From: Mycobacterium parascrofulaceum ATCC BAA-614 | GTDB taxonomy: Bacteria; Actinomycetota; Actinomycetes; Mycobacteriales; Mycobacteriaceae | Assembly (NCBI RefSeq): GCF_000164135.1 | Contig: NZ_GG770558.1 | Span: forward strand, 10,836-65,830 | Direction of reading: 5' to 3' | DNA: 54,995 nt | Shown: positions 42,466 through 51,302 of the stretch, piece by piece | Numbering within the stretch: the stretch's first letter is position 1 | Layout: every line of letters begins with the position of its first letter | Translations under genes and position numbers: made by a program | Notes under the pieces: model-generated | What the model was told of the DNA's origin: nothing | The model's input: only the letters and a program-made list of their open reading frames with translations | Databases searched by the model: none

Positions 42466-43296
42466 TTACGGCGCGAAATCGGTGCCCGTGGTCAGCTCTT
42501 CCCACCGGCCGATCTCGTCGGCCCGCGCGTCCGCGACATGGCGGTAGATGGCCAGCGCGTCGGGGCCGAGCAGCAGAAACCCCGGGGGCTCGCCCGACTC
42601 GACCGCCGCGATGATCGCGGTGGCCGCCTTGGCGGGGTCGCCGGCCTGGTTGCCGTGCATGGTGTCGTTCTCCTTGCGGCGCTGCCCGGCGGTGGCGGCG
42701 TAGTCGTCGATCACCGTGTTCGACTGGACGAGCGAGCGACCGGCGAAGTCGGTGCGGAACGCGCCCGGCTCGACGACGGTCACCGAGATGCCCAGCGGGG
42801 CAAGCTCACCGCGCAGCGCGCCGCTCATGCCTTCGATGGCCGCCTTGGCCGCCGCGTAGTAGCCGGACCCCACCGGTGTCACCGTTGCGCCGATCGAGGA
42901 GATGTTCACGATCGCGCCGCGGCGGCGGCCCCGCATCCCGGGCAGGACGGCCTTGATCATCGCCACCGTGCCGAAGAAGTGCGTCTCGAAGAGGGCCCGC
43001 ACCTCGGCGTCGTCGCCCTCCTCGACCGCGGCGCGATACCCGTAGCCGGCGTTGTTCACCAGCACGTCGACGGGGCCGAACCGGTCGCCGGCCTGGCGCA
43101 CCGCGAAGTCGACCTGCGCGGGATCGGTGACGTCCAAGGCGGCCGGCAGCACCCGCTCCGGGGCGGCCGACGCCAGGTCGGCGACCTTCGCCACGTCGCG
43201 CGCGGTGACGACCGCGTTGTGACCGGCCGCGATGACGGCTTCGGCGAGTGCGCGGCCGAGCCCGGTCGAGCAGCCGGTGATGAGCCAGGTGGACAT
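42466..43296 (-). CDS. SDR-family oxidoreductase
   Basis: The 276-residue protein has TGCSTGLGRALAEAVIAAGH at the cofactor site, LVNNAGYGYRAAVEE, Ser in NISSIGA, and Y-Y-A-A-A-K as the catalytic YxxxK region. The VEPGAFRTDFAGRSL segment and the long C-terminal part (MHGNQAGDPAKAATAI) are typical of the 'retinol dehydrogenase-like' classical SDRs common in actinobacteria. The substrate is unknown. It is convergent with the aldehyde dehydrogenase. AGGA lies a few bases before ATG 43296. Confidence 0.9.
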   Translation of the reverse strand: MSTWLITGCSTGLGRALAEAVIAAGHNAVVTARDVAKVADLASAAPERVLPAALDVTDPAQVDFAVRQAGDRFGPVDVLVNNAGYGYRAAVEEGDDAEVRALFETHFFGTVAMIKAVLPGMRGRRRGAIVNISSIGATVTPVGSGYYAAAKAAIEGMSGALRGELAPLGISVTVVEPGAFRTDFAGRSLVQSNTVIDDYAATAGQRRKENDTMHGNQAGDPAKAATAIIAAVESGEPPGFLLLGPDALAIYRHVADARADEIGRWEELTTGTDFAP

Positions 43297-43305
43297 GCGG
43301 CGATC

Positions 43306-44820
43306 CTACGGTTGGATATTGCCCAGCGATGCGCTGCCGGCGTCACTTGTGTCACCGATCCGTTCCAGGTTCGTCCCCCCTGTCTCGATTCTGAAGAGGT
43401 AGGTCACCGCGGCACCGAGTGCGAACGCGCCAACCAGCACGTAGAGCAGTGCGGTGGTGCCGATCGACTTCAGCAGAATTGGGAACAAGAAGGCGGTCAT
43501 GACCGCCGCCACTTTCGCGAACGAGGCGGCAAATCCGGCGCCCTTGCCGCGCACCCGGGTCGGAAACACCTCGCCGGCCACCAGATAGGTCATGGAGTTG
43601 GGGCCCAGGTCCGACATGAAATAGAACAGCGTGAAGCCGGTGAAGAGCAATGCCACGTTGTGGCCGCCGGCGGGCCGGATCGAGAGGGCGGCCAACGCCA
43701 AGCCGACTGCGCAACCGATGAAGCCAGTGATCTCCAAACGCATGCGTCCCGCTTTGTCGACCAGGAGGATGGCGGTGACGATGCCGGCCACGAACAACAG
43801 GTCCATCAGGGCCGAACCCTTGATGCCCAGGATGTCGTTGTGGATCGTGCCCGGCAGAGTCTGCGCCGGCGACTTCTCTCCGATGACGGCTGCCAGCATC
43901 GTCGGTGTGAAGATGCCGATGCCGTAAAGGCCCAGGTCTTGGAGGAACCACGGTACCGAGGCCAAGATGGTCGCCCGGCGGTTCTTCTTGGCGAACAGCG
44001 CCCGGTAGCCGCTTTCCGGGTTGGGATTCCGGGTGCCACCGCGGCGCAGCGTCACGTTCCGCGGGTACTGCGGGTCGCGTTCCAGCAGCTTGCAGGTGAC
44101 CTTCTCGGCTTCCTCCGTCCGCCCGGCGGACAGTAGCCACTGCGGGCTGTCTGTCACGAAGAACCGCCCCACAATGACCGCGACCGCGGGTAAGACGCCG
44201 ACACCATACATCCACCTCCAGGCGGTCACGTCCGGGTTCTTGTAGAGAATGACAAAGCCGGCCGCCGTACCGATCAACGCTCCAACCGCCTGAAACGCGA
44301 AGGCGCTCAACACGAGCCGCCCACGCCGCGACGTCGGGGTGCTCTCGGCGATGACCATGTGTGCGGTGGGGTAATCGCAGCCCAGCGCGAGGCCGGCTCC
44401 GAAGAGGAAACTCAGCAACGCGACGAAGTTGGGTGAGAAGGTCAGCGCTGCAAGGAATATGGTGAAAATGACCATCTCCACGATGAACATGCGCTTGCGC
44501 CCGTACCTGTCGGCCATGCCGCCGAGGACGCTCGCCCCAACCAGGATGCCTGCCAACGATGCCGCGGTGACCAGACCTTGCTCGGTAGCAGCGAGGTGAA
44601 ACTCGATCGAGATCAGCGGCAGGGCGGCTCCCGTCATGAAGACCACCATGCCCTCGAAGAATTTGCCCGCCGAGGCCAGCGCCCAGATTCGCAGTTGCAT
44701 GGAGGTCATGGGCGTCGACGGCGTCACGGTCCCGTCCGACCACTTGGGACGTTCGTCAATGTATTCCTGGACCGTTTTTCCCGTGATCGCGCTGCGTGCC
44801 GCAGAATCTTGTCCGGTCAT
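43306..44820 (-). CDS. MFS transporter, sugar/organic-anion porter type
   Basis: The 504-residue protein has 12 predicted membrane helices. The loop 2-3 motif reads GGMADRYGRKRMFIVEM, and the matching motif in the second half is LLVDKAGRMRLE. CDYPTAHMVIAESTPTSRRGRLV and GEVFPTRVRGKGAGFAASFAKVAAV are typical of the sugar-porter/phosphate-symporter branch. The cytoplasmic N-terminus of about 40 residues is unusual. The substrate is unknown. It lies nine bases upstream of the SDR on the same strand and could share a transcript. Confidence 0.9.
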   Translation of the reverse strand: MTGQDSAARSAITGKTVQEYIDERPKWSDGTVTPSTPMTSMQLRIWALASAGKFFEGMVVFMTGAALPLISIEFHLAATEQGLVTAASLAGILVGASVLGGMADRYGRKRMFIVEMVIFTIFLAALTFSPNFVALLSFLFGAGLALGCDYPTAHMVIAESTPTSRRGRLVLSAFAFQAVGALIGTAAGFVILYKNPDVTAWRWMYGVGVLPAVAVIVGRFFVTDSPQWLLSAGRTEEAEKVTCKLLERDPQYPRNVTLRRGGTRNPNPESGYRALFAKKNRRATILASVPWFLQDLGLYGIGIFTPTMLAAVIGEKSPAQTLPGTIHNDILGIKGSALMDLLFVAGIVTAILLVDKAGRMRLEITGFIGCAVGLALAALSIRPAGGHNVALLFTGFTLFYFMSDLGPNSMTYLVAGEVFPTRVRGKGAGFAASFAKVAAVMTAFLFPILLKSIGTTALLYVLVGAFALGAAVTYLFRIETGGTNLERIGDTSDAGSASLGNIQP

Positions 44821-44946
44821 CCTGATTGCCGTCGTTGTCGGAGTTGAACAGTGCGAAAGTCGGCGACGAAACGCACCCTTCCGTCGCGGCTACCCGCCGT
44901 GCTGCTCGTCAACCGGCGATGTGAACCAAACGAAAATGATCGAGAG

Positions 44947-45825
44947 TCAATCGGCCAGTGCGCGGCCCACGATCAAGGGATCCGGCTCGCCGACGACCTC
45001 GTGATCCTTCTCGTCGTAATCGGACTTGGCGAGCAGGTAGCGCATGGCGTTGACGCGGGCTCGTTTCTTGTCGTTGCTCTTCACCACGATCCATGGAGCG
45101 ATGTCGGTGTCGGTCGCGTCGAACATCGCCTCCTTGGCCTCGGTGTAAGCGTCCCATCTGTGCACAGATTCGATGTCCATCGGGGAGAACTTCCACTGCC
45201 GCACCGGATCCACCAGGCGAATGGCGAATCGGGTGCGCTGCTCGGCGGGTGATACCGAGAACCAGAACTTGGTCAGGCTGATTCCGTTGTCGACCAACAT
45301 CCGTTCGAAGGGCGGTGCCTGCTCCATGAATTCGGAGTACTGCTTCGGGGTGCAAAATCCCATCACCTTTTCGACGCCCGCGCGGTTGTACCAGGACCGG
45401 TCGAACAACACGATTTCGCCGCCGGCGGGCAGATGAGTGATGTAGCGCTGGAAATACCACTGCGTTTGTTCGCGTTCGGTCGGCTTTTCCAGCGCCACCA
45501 CCCGGGCGTTGCGCGGGTTGAGGTGTTCCATGAATCGCTGGATGGTGCCGCCCTTTCCGGCGGCGTCCCGCCCCTCGAACACGATCACGTGCCGCGCGCC
45601 GGTGCGCTTACTATGCCTTTGCAACTTCAGCAATTCGATCTGCAGCCGCCGTTTCAGCCGCTCGTATTCGTCGCCCGGCATCCGCTGGTCGTAGGGGTAT
45701 CGCTCCCGCCAGGTCTGGACGTCATTGCCGTCGCGATCCAGTAGCACCGGGTCGTCGTCATCTTCGTCGTCGACGGTGTATCCGTGTTCTGGAGTGGACA
45801 GGTCGTCGAGATCTATTTGTGTCAT
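44947..45825 (-). CDS. ppk2: Polyphosphate kinase 2
   Basis: The 292-residue enzyme matches M. tuberculosis PPK2 (about 295 residues), which uses polyphosphate to make GTP or ATP from the diphosphates. The Walker A loop GRDAAGKG is at residues 85-92, Walker B is in EIVLFDRSWYNRAGVE, and the lid region TKFWFSVSPAEQRTRFAIR follows. The acidic N-terminus (DDEDDDDPVLLD) is also seen in relatives. The gene is complete and stands 18 bases downstream of the nitroreductase gene on the same strand. Confidence 0.96.
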   Translation of the reverse strand: MTQIDLDDLSTPEHGYTVDDEDDDDPVLLDRDGNDVQTWRERYPYDQRMPGDEYERLKRRLQIELLKLQRHSKRTGARHVIVFEGRDAAGKGGTIQRFMEHLNPRNARVVALEKPTEREQTQWYFQRYITHLPAGGEIVLFDRSWYNRAGVEKVMGFCTPKQYSEFMEQAPPFERMLVDNGISLTKFWFSVSPAEQRTRFAIRLVDPVRQWKFSPMDIESVHRWDAYTEAKEAMFDATDTDIAPWIVVKSNDKKRARVNAMRYLLAKSDYDEKDHEVVGEPDPLIVGRALAD

Positions 45826-45843
45826 ACCCGACGTTACTGCGGT

Positions 45844-46509
45844 TCATCCGCCGAATGCCGGACCGTCGAAACGCCCCTGGGTGACGAACTCGGCGACCCG
45901 CCGGCGGCGCAGCTTGGTCGGCTGGCGCACCGGCTTGCCGAGGGGCACAACGGCGGCGACCGCGTGCAGCTCGGGGATTCCCAGCAGGCGGCGGACCTGG
46001 TCCTCCGCCGCGACGGCCATGGTCGTGAAGGTGCCGCCGTAACCTTCGCAGCGGGCGGCCAGCAGCATGTTCCAGACCAGCGGGTACACCGATGCGCCGC
46101 CGGCCAGCCCGACGCGGTCCAGGTCCTGATCCACCGAGGCGACGACCGTCAGGTCGACCGAAACGACAAGGACCACCGGCGCTTTGGCGATCGGCGCGAC
46201 GAACGTGTCGGGGATCTCGGTGTGGTCGATGACCCCCTGCGGCACCGCGCTCGGATGGACTGAGTTCCATGGGTTTTCGCCCGCCTGCAGCTGGGCGAAG
46301 TAACGCCGGGCCGCCGGGGTGCCCAGCTCGGCGATTCGGCGACGGGTGTCCGGGTCGCGGACCACGGTGACGTGGGCGCCTTGCCGGTTGCCGCCGCTGG
46401 GGGCGAACCGGGCGTTGTCGAAGATGCGCCACAACACCTCGTCGGGCAGCGGGTCATCGGTGAATTCGCGCGCCGCGAACGTCGTTCGCATGACGTCGTA
46501 CAGTTCCAT
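45844..46509 (-). CDS. Nitroreductase-family FMN protein
   Basis: The 221-residue protein has TTFAAREFTDDPLPDEVLWRIFDNARFAPSGGNRQ, where the Arg and the PSGGNRQ segment bind FMN, and SVYPLVWNMLLAARCEGYGGTFTTM in the second half. The IPELHAVAAVVPLGKP ending is the usual one. It should reduce a nitro, quinone or related substrate with NAD(P)H; some mycobacterial members use F420, but the sequence here looks FMN-type. It starts seven bases after the Hsp70-like stop and precedes ppk2, so the three may form one operon. Confidence 0.9.
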   Translation of the reverse strand: MELYDVMRTTFAAREFTDDPLPDEVLWRIFDNARFAPSGGNRQGAHVTVVRDPDTRRRIAELGTPAARRYFAQLQAGENPWNSVHPSAVPQGVIDHTEIPDTFVAPIAKAPVVLVVSVDLTVVASVDQDLDRVGLAGGASVYPLVWNMLLAARCEGYGGTFTTMAVAAEDQVRRLLGIPELHAVAAVVPLGKPVRQPTKLRRRRVAEFVTQGRFDGPAFGG

Positions 46510-46516
46510 GGCCGCG

Positions 46517-48046
46517 TCACGCGCTCGCGGGGGCGCGGCGCTCCAGGCGGAAGGTGCGATGGAATCCCGCCGGCTGCGTCGTCAGGGTCACTTCCACCGC
46601 GCCGCTGGGGGCGATGACGTAGCGCTCCTCGACGTCGGGTCCGTCGCGCCACCGGCCGACCGGCTGACGGCCGAGGTCGTCGCGGTCGTGCAGGGCGGGG
46701 TCGAAGGGGAACAGGACGGGATCGTAGGGCGTGACGTCGCCGTCGGGCCGGCCGTTGACCAGGCGGCTGCATTCCACGAACCGGAAGTGCCCGATGTTGT
46801 GCGCCGCGCGGTAGGTCCGCTTGACCACGAGCGGGGTGTGCCCGTCGGCGGGCAGCGAGGCGTCCTTGCACACGATCGGGTCGAAGACGACGCCGGCGCC
46901 GGCCTCCGCCTCGCGGAAGACGCCGAAGTTACGCGAGAAACGTTCGGAGAGCGCGAAATCGGATTCCTTGTCGAGGAAGACCGCCAGGCCGATGGCGGTG
47001 GCCGCGAAGGGGTGCGGCGAGCGTTTGACCCGCTTGTCGCCGAACGTGGTGCGCAGCATCCGCGAGACCAGCGGGAAGCTGCCGGCGCCGCCCACGACGT
47101 AGATGCCGGCGACCTCCGACCACGTCACGTCCCGGCCGCCGTCGGCCGGATTGTGCAGCACGCGGTCGAGCAGGTCCATCGTCTTGTCGACGAGCGGTGC
47201 GCACACCGCGTAGACGTCGTCGATGGGGCAGGAGAACGGCGGCCGGTCCGCCCCGTCGACCCCGGTGAGGTCAACCAGGAAGCGGCGCGTCTGCGGCCCG
47301 ACGGCCTCCTTGCGGGCGGCGCACTCCTCCCTCAGCAGGTCGCGGGCCGCCGCGTCCACACCGGACAGCCGCGACCGCTCCAGGACCAGCTCGACGATCG
47401 CCTCGTCGAAATCGTCACCGCCGAGGCGCTGGATGCCCTCGCTGACGACGACCTCGTTCGCGTGCCCGGTCATCTTGAGCAGCGACGCGTCGAAGGTGCC
47501 CCCGCCCAGGTCGTAGATCAGGACGTACTCCCGCTTGGCGGTGATGGTCGAGCGGTACCGGTGCGCGTATTCCAGGCTGGCGGCCGACGGCTCGTTGAGC
47601 AGCGCGACGACGTGGAAACCCGCGGCGACGAAGGCGTCCAGCGTCAGCAGGCGTTGGGCGCTCGAGGCGTTGGCCGGCACGCTGATCGCCGCCTCGATCG
47701 TTTCGCCCGCGCCGACGCTGGCGTTGGAGCGACCCAGCAGGTCCGCTTTCAGCTGGGCGAGAAAACCGGTGAGCAGGTCGGCCAGTCGATGGCTGCGGCC
47801 GGCCAGGCTCACCTCGGTCTGGGGCCCGGCCTCGTTGAGCAGACGCTTGAACGACCGCAACACCGACCAGTCCGGGTCGTGGCGCACGGCGGCGGCTTCC
47901 GCGCCGAACCGCAGTTCCCCCGCGGCGTTGGCGGCGACGATCGACGGCCACGCGTCCTCGCCGTCGAAGGAGATGACGGGGTAGTTGCCTCGATCGACGG
48001 CCGCAACGACGGTGTGGGTGGTGCCAAAGTCGATGCCGACTCTCAT
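46517..48046 (-). CDS. Hsp70/actin-ATPase family protein, short form
   Basis: The 509-residue protein has the DnaK nucleotide-binding domain: GIDFGTTHTVVA at the start, EAAISVPANASSAQR, LLNEPSAASLEYAH, YDLGGGTFDASLL and VVGGAGSFPLVSRML. It ends after an atypical 120-residue C-terminal part with VEVTLTTQPAGFHRTF, which is shorter than a DnaK substrate domain (DnaK has about 620 residues) and lacks the EEVD-like or lid helices. It is probably a specialised Hsp70 with unknown client. TAAAAT lies six bases before the ATG, indicating a leaderless message. Confidence 0.9.
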   Translation of the reverse strand: MRVGIDFGTTHTVVAAVDRGNYPVISFDGEDAWPSIVAANAAGELRFGAEAAAVRHDPDWSVLRSFKRLLNEAGPQTEVSLAGRSHRLADLLTGFLAQLKADLLGRSNASVGAGETIEAAISVPANASSAQRLLTLDAFVAAGFHVVALLNEPSAASLEYAHRYRSTITAKREYVLIYDLGGGTFDASLLKMTGHANEVVVSEGIQRLGGDDFDEAIVELVLERSRLSGVDAAARDLLREECAARKEAVGPQTRRFLVDLTGVDGADRPPFSCPIDDVYAVCAPLVDKTMDLLDRVLHNPADGGRDVTWSEVAGIYVVGGAGSFPLVSRMLRTTFGDKRVKRSPHPFAATAIGLAVFLDKESDFALSERFSRNFGVFREAEAGAGVVFDPIVCKDASLPADGHTPLVVKRTYRAAHNIGHFRFVECSRLVNGRPDGDVTPYDPVLFPFDPALHDRDDLGRQPVGRWRDGPDVEERYVIAPSGAVEVTLTTQPAGFHRTFRLERRAPASA

Positions 48047-48052
48047 CGCGCA

Positions 48053-48058
48053 ATTTTA
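48053..48058 (-). promoter_or_regulatory. -10 box (TAAAAT) of a leaderless Hsp70-like transcript
   Basis: TAAAAT on the minus strand is followed by six bases and then ATG 48046. This spacing places the transcription start at the A of the start codon. There is no Shine-Dalgarno, in agreement with leaderless translation. Confidence 0.55.
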
Positions 48059-48234
48059 GGACCGCGCCGGGGGCTTGGAACAAGCTTTTTGCCCGGCGCG
48101 CCGCGGCCCGACCGGGCCCCCGCGTTAACGGCCACCGGTCGCTTCTTCCGATGACTTTGGCCCCTAGGCCGCCCGCGCGCGGCGTGGAGACGATGACCGG
48201 ATCGAGAGAGATTGCGTTTGTTCAAGGAGGCCTC

Positions 48235-48630
48235 GTGATCGAGATGCTCAATGGCTTTCCCGACGATGTGGCCGCGTTCGCCATTCATGGACACGTGACC
48301 AAGGCCGATTACGACACGGTGCTGATACCGACCTTCGAAGACAAGCGGAGTCGGCACAGAAAGGTCCAGATATATTGCGAAATCGCGCCGGACCTAACCG
48401 TTCTCGGCCCGGGTGCGATATGGGCCGATTCGAAATTCGGTGTGGACCACTACTTCGACTGGGACCGGTGCGCAATCGTCAGCGACGTGCCATGGGTGAA
48501 GCACGTGGCGAAACTCAGCGAACTTCTGGGCTTTTTGTGGCCCGGGAGGTACCGCACGTTTTCGCAGGCGGATGCCGGCGAGGCGCGCGAATGGATTTCC
48601 GAACCCGGCGGTAGCCGCGGGGCGGCATGA
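48235..48630 (+). CDS. SpoIIAA/STAS-like protein
   Basis: The 131-residue protein has the alternating strand-helix pattern of SpoIIAA-like (PF11964) proteins: FAIHGHVTKADYDTVLIPTFED, HRKVQIYCEIAPDLTVLGPGAIWADSKFG, WDRCAIVSDVPWVKHVAKLSELLGFLWPGRYRTF. These small soluble proteins are thought to bind lipids or act in signalling, but no reaction is known. GTG 48235 is chosen because AAGGAGG lies five bases before it. Its stop overlaps the start of the CAP-like gene, so the three following genes are translated in chain. Confidence 0.85.
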   Translation: MIEMLNGFPDDVAAFAIHGHVTKADYDTVLIPTFEDKRSRHRKVQIYCEIAPDLTVLGPGAIWADSKFGVDHYFDWDRCAIVSDVPWVKHVAKLSELLGFLWPGRYRTFSQADAGEAREWISEPGGSRGAA

Positions 48631-49121
48631 ACGGGCACGACGCCGTTCGTCGCTGCGCCGTTCTCCTCGGCGGTACGGCGCTCGCCTGCGCGCCGGCCAA
48701 CGCGGACAACAAACGGCTCAACGACGGAGTCGTCGCCAACGTCTACACCGTTCAGCACAACGCCGGCTGCACCAACGACGTGCGGATCAACCCGCAACTG
48801 CAACTGGCGGCGCAGTGGCACACCGACGATGTGCTCGTCAACCGCTCCCTCGACGGTGACATCGGCTCCGACGGCTCGACGCCGCAGGACCGGGCGAACG
48901 CCGCGGGGTACACGGGCAGCGCGGCCGAGACCGTGGCGATCAACCCGGCGCTGGCGATCAGCGGGCTGGAGGTGATCCAGCAGTGGTATGACAACCCCGG
49001 CTACCTCGCGATCATGCGGAATTGTGCCTACACGCAGATGGGGGTGTGGTCCGAGAACAGCCTGGACCGTAGCGTGGTCGTCGCCATGTATGGCGCGCCC
49101 GGCGCCGGGGCGCCGAGATGA
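48627..49121 (+). CDS. Secreted CAP/SCP-like protein
   Basis: The 164-residue protein has a signal peptide (CAVLLGGTALACAPANA) and a CAP (SCP/PR-1) type domain: NPQLQLAAQWHTDDVLVNRSLDGDIGSDGSTPQDRANAAGYTGSAAETVAIN, then GLEVIQQWYDNPGYLAIM and MGVWSENSLDRSVVVAMYG. The conserved His of the CAP centre is in QWHTDDV, while other motif residues are weaker than in typical members. Mycobacterial CAP proteins are exported; their role is unclear. ATG 48627 overlaps the STAS-like stop. Confidence 0.75.
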   Translation: MNGHDAVRRCAVLLGGTALACAPANADNKRLNDGVVANVYTVQHNAGCTNDVRINPQLQLAAQWHTDDVLVNRSLDGDIGSDGSTPQDRANAAGYTGSAAETVAINPALAISGLEVIQQWYDNPGYLAIMRNCAYTQMGVWSENSLDRSVVVAMYGAPGAGAPR

Positions 49122-49477
49122 ACATCCCGCGGCTGACCGGTCCGGCTGCGGTCGCGGCGGTCCTACTGTGCACGGCGCCGCCCGCCGCGCGGGCTGATGC
49201 GGTGGCCTACCTCGTCAACGTGACGGTGCGCCCGGGCTACAACTTCGCCGACGCGGACGCCGCTCTGGCCTACGGGAACGGCATTTGCGACAAGGTGCGG
49301 TCGGGGGAGCGCTATGCGCAGATCGTCACGGACGTCAAGAAGGACTTCGACAACACCGACGAGCATCAGGCGTCGTATCTGATAAGCCAGGCCGTCGGTG
49401 AGCTGTGCCCCGCCCAGATCTGGCAGCTACGGCAATCGGCCGCCGGATACGTCGCGCCCACTCCGGTGACGCGATGA
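49118..49477 (+). CDS. DUF732 secreted protein
   Basis: The 119-residue protein has an N-terminal signal (PAAVAAVLLCTAPPAARA) and a DUF732 domain: DADAALAYGNGICDKVRSGERYAQIVTDVKKDF, HQASYLISQAVGELCPAQIWQL. The two cysteines (ICDK and LCPA) are the family's disulfide pair. DUF732 proteins are small mycobacterial exported proteins of unknown function. It starts in the stop codon of the CAP-like gene (ATGA) and ends the small operon; the mce operon begins 202 bases later. Confidence 0.9.
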   Translation: MNIPRLTGPAAVAAVLLCTAPPAARADAVAYLVNVTVRPGYNFADADAALAYGNGICDKVRSGERYAQIVTDVKKDFDNTDEHQASYLISQAVGELCPAQIWQLRQSAAGYVAPTPVTR

Positions 49478-49679
49478 CAACATCAACGGCTTATCCCAGC
49501 CATTCCGATAACCGCGGATTTTGTTCGACCAGAGTGAATTTCGCGCGCCGGTGGCAAACACCGCGAATTCGCCCACACGGGTTAACGGCGTGTTGTACGG
49601 TTCCTCACAAGCGACCCCGGGTTAGGAGCACACGGCTCGCGACGACGGTGCTGATTCCGGGTCGTGGGAGGGGGTTGTG

Positions 49680-50447
49680 ATGATTTCCTCGGAGTCCGTC
49701 ACCAGACCCCTCCGCTCGGCCGGTGAATTCTTCGCCATGTCGCTCGACACATTCGTGGCGATGTTCAAGCTGCCCTTTCCGTGGCGCGAGTTTCTGTTGC
49801 AAACCTGGTTCGTGGCACGGGTGTCGATAATTCCGACGTTGTTGTTGACCATCCCGTTCACCGTGCTCGTCGTGTTCACCATGAACATCCTGTTGGTCGA
49901 GTTCGGGGCCGCCGATTTCTCCGGCACGGGGGCCGCGACGGCATCGGTCACCCAGATCGGCCCCGTGGTGACCGTTCTGGTCGTCGCCGGGACCGGGGCC
50001 ACGGCTATGTGTGCCGACCTCGGCGCGCGTGCCATCCACGACGAACTCGACGCGTTGCGGGTGATGGGCGTCGATCCGGTGCGCCGGCTGGCCGCGCCGC
50101 GGGTGCTGGCGGCCACCGTCGTCGCGGTGTCCTTGGTGTCGCTGGTGACGTTGGTGGGCTTGGGCGGGTCGTTCTTCTTCTCGGTTTTCATCCAGCACGT
50201 CACGCCCGGCGCCTTCGCGGCGGGTCTGACCCTGCTCACCCACCTGCCGGACCTGGTCCTCGGACTGGTCAAAGGGGCGCTGTTCGGGATGGCGGCCGCT
50301 CTGATCGCTTGCTACAAGGGCATTTCCGTGGGGGGAGGCCCGCAAGGTGTCGGTAACGCCGTCAACGAAACCGTCGTGTACTCGTTCATCGCCCTGTTCG
50401 TCATCAACATCGTGGCGACTGCCGTCTACTACACGGGCCCGCAGTGA
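49680..50447 (+). CDS. YrbEA (MlaE-type permease) of a mce operon
   Basis: The 255-residue integral membrane protein is one of the two permease subunits of the Mce lipid import complex. It has about five membrane helices and the MlaE loop GTGATAMCADLGARAIHDELDALRVMGVDPVRRLAAPRVLA, which contacts the ATPase in the family. GGGAGGGGG lies about six bases before ATG 49680; GTG three bases earlier is also possible. The next gene begins in its stop codon. No regulator gene lies between it and the preceding DUF732 gene. Confidence 0.95.
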   Translation: MISSESVTRPLRSAGEFFAMSLDTFVAMFKLPFPWREFLLQTWFVARVSIIPTLLLTIPFTVLVVFTMNILLVEFGAADFSGTGAATASVTQIGPVVTVLVVAGTGATAMCADLGARAIHDELDALRVMGVDPVRRLAAPRVLAATVVAVSLVSLVTLVGLGGSFFFSVFIQHVTPGAFAAGLTLLTHLPDLVLGLVKGALFGMAAALIACYKGISVGGGPQGVGNAVNETVVYSFIALFVINIVATAVYYTGPQ

Positions 50448-51298
50448 CCGCCGACGACGCGGCCCAGCGACGCGCCTGGCCGGCGGAGGCGGCCGGCCGC
50501 GTCGCCGCGGGGTGGAATCGCGTTGGCGCGCAGGTGAAGTTCTATGCCACGGCGGTAACCGAAATGCGGACCGCCTTCCTTCGGTACTGGAAGGAGATCA
50601 TCCGGCTCGTCGCCCAGATGAGTCTGGGCACCGGCGCGCTGGCGGTGATCGGCGGCACCGTGGTGATCGTCGGCTTCCTGACCCTGTCGACCGGCGCCGT
50701 CATCGCGGTACAGGGCTACAACCAGCTGTCCGGCATCGGGGTCGAGGCGATGACCGGGTTCATCTCCGCCTACGTCAACGTGCGCATCATTTCCCCGGCG
50801 GTCGCCGGAGTCGGCCTCGCCGCGACCATCGGCGCCGGCGCCACCGCGCAATTGGGCGCGATGCGGATCGCCGACGAGATCGATGCGCTGGAGGTGATGG
50901 CGGTGCGGTCCGTCGCCTACCTCGTCTCCACCCGGGTCGCCGCGGGCGTCGTCGTGGTCATCCCGCTGTACTGCGTGGCGGTGGTGTGTGCCTTTCAGGC
51001 GGCCCGGTTCGGGACGACGGGCATCTACGGCCAGTCCACCGGGGTCTACGACCACTACTTCCGCACGTTCCTCAACTCGATCGACCTGCTCTGGTCGTTC
51101 GTCACGGTGATCGCCGCGGCGATCGCCGTCATGCTCGTGCACACCTATTACGGCTACAACGCCTCGGGCGGCCCCGCCGGCGTCGGCCGGGCCGTCGGTC
51201 ACTCGGTCCGCACGTCTCTGATCGTGTTGACGCTCATCGTGCTGACGGTCTCGCTTTCCGTACACGGCCAGTCCGGCCACTTCAATCTGTCGGGGTAG
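50444..51298 (+). CDS. YrbEB (MlaE-type permease) of a mce operon
   Basis: The 284-residue partner permease has a 55-residue cytoplasmic N-terminus and then MlaE helices, with IGAGATAQLGAMRIADEIDALEVMAVRSVAYLVSTRVAA as the conserved coupling loop. The region YNASGGPAGVGRAVGHSVRTSL near the C-terminus is typical of YrbE4B-like proteins. It should pair with YrbEA around the MceA-F tube. GTG 50444 overlaps the yrbEA stop (GTGA), and mceA follows after four bases. Confidence 0.95.
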   Translation: MTADDAAQRRAWPAEAAGRVAAGWNRVGAQVKFYATAVTEMRTAFLRYWKEIIRLVAQMSLGTGALAVIGGTVVIVGFLTLSTGAVIAVQGYNQLSGIGVEAMTGFISAYVNVRIISPAVAGVGLAATIGAGATAQLGAMRIADEIDALEVMAVRSVAYLVSTRVAAGVVVVIPLYCVAVVCAFQAARFGTTGIYGQSTGVYDHYFRTFLNSIDLLWSFVTVIAAAIAVMLVHTYYGYNASGGPAGVGRAVGHSVRTSLIVLTLIVLTVSLSVHGQSGHFNLSG

Positions 51299-51302
51299 GG
51301 AC

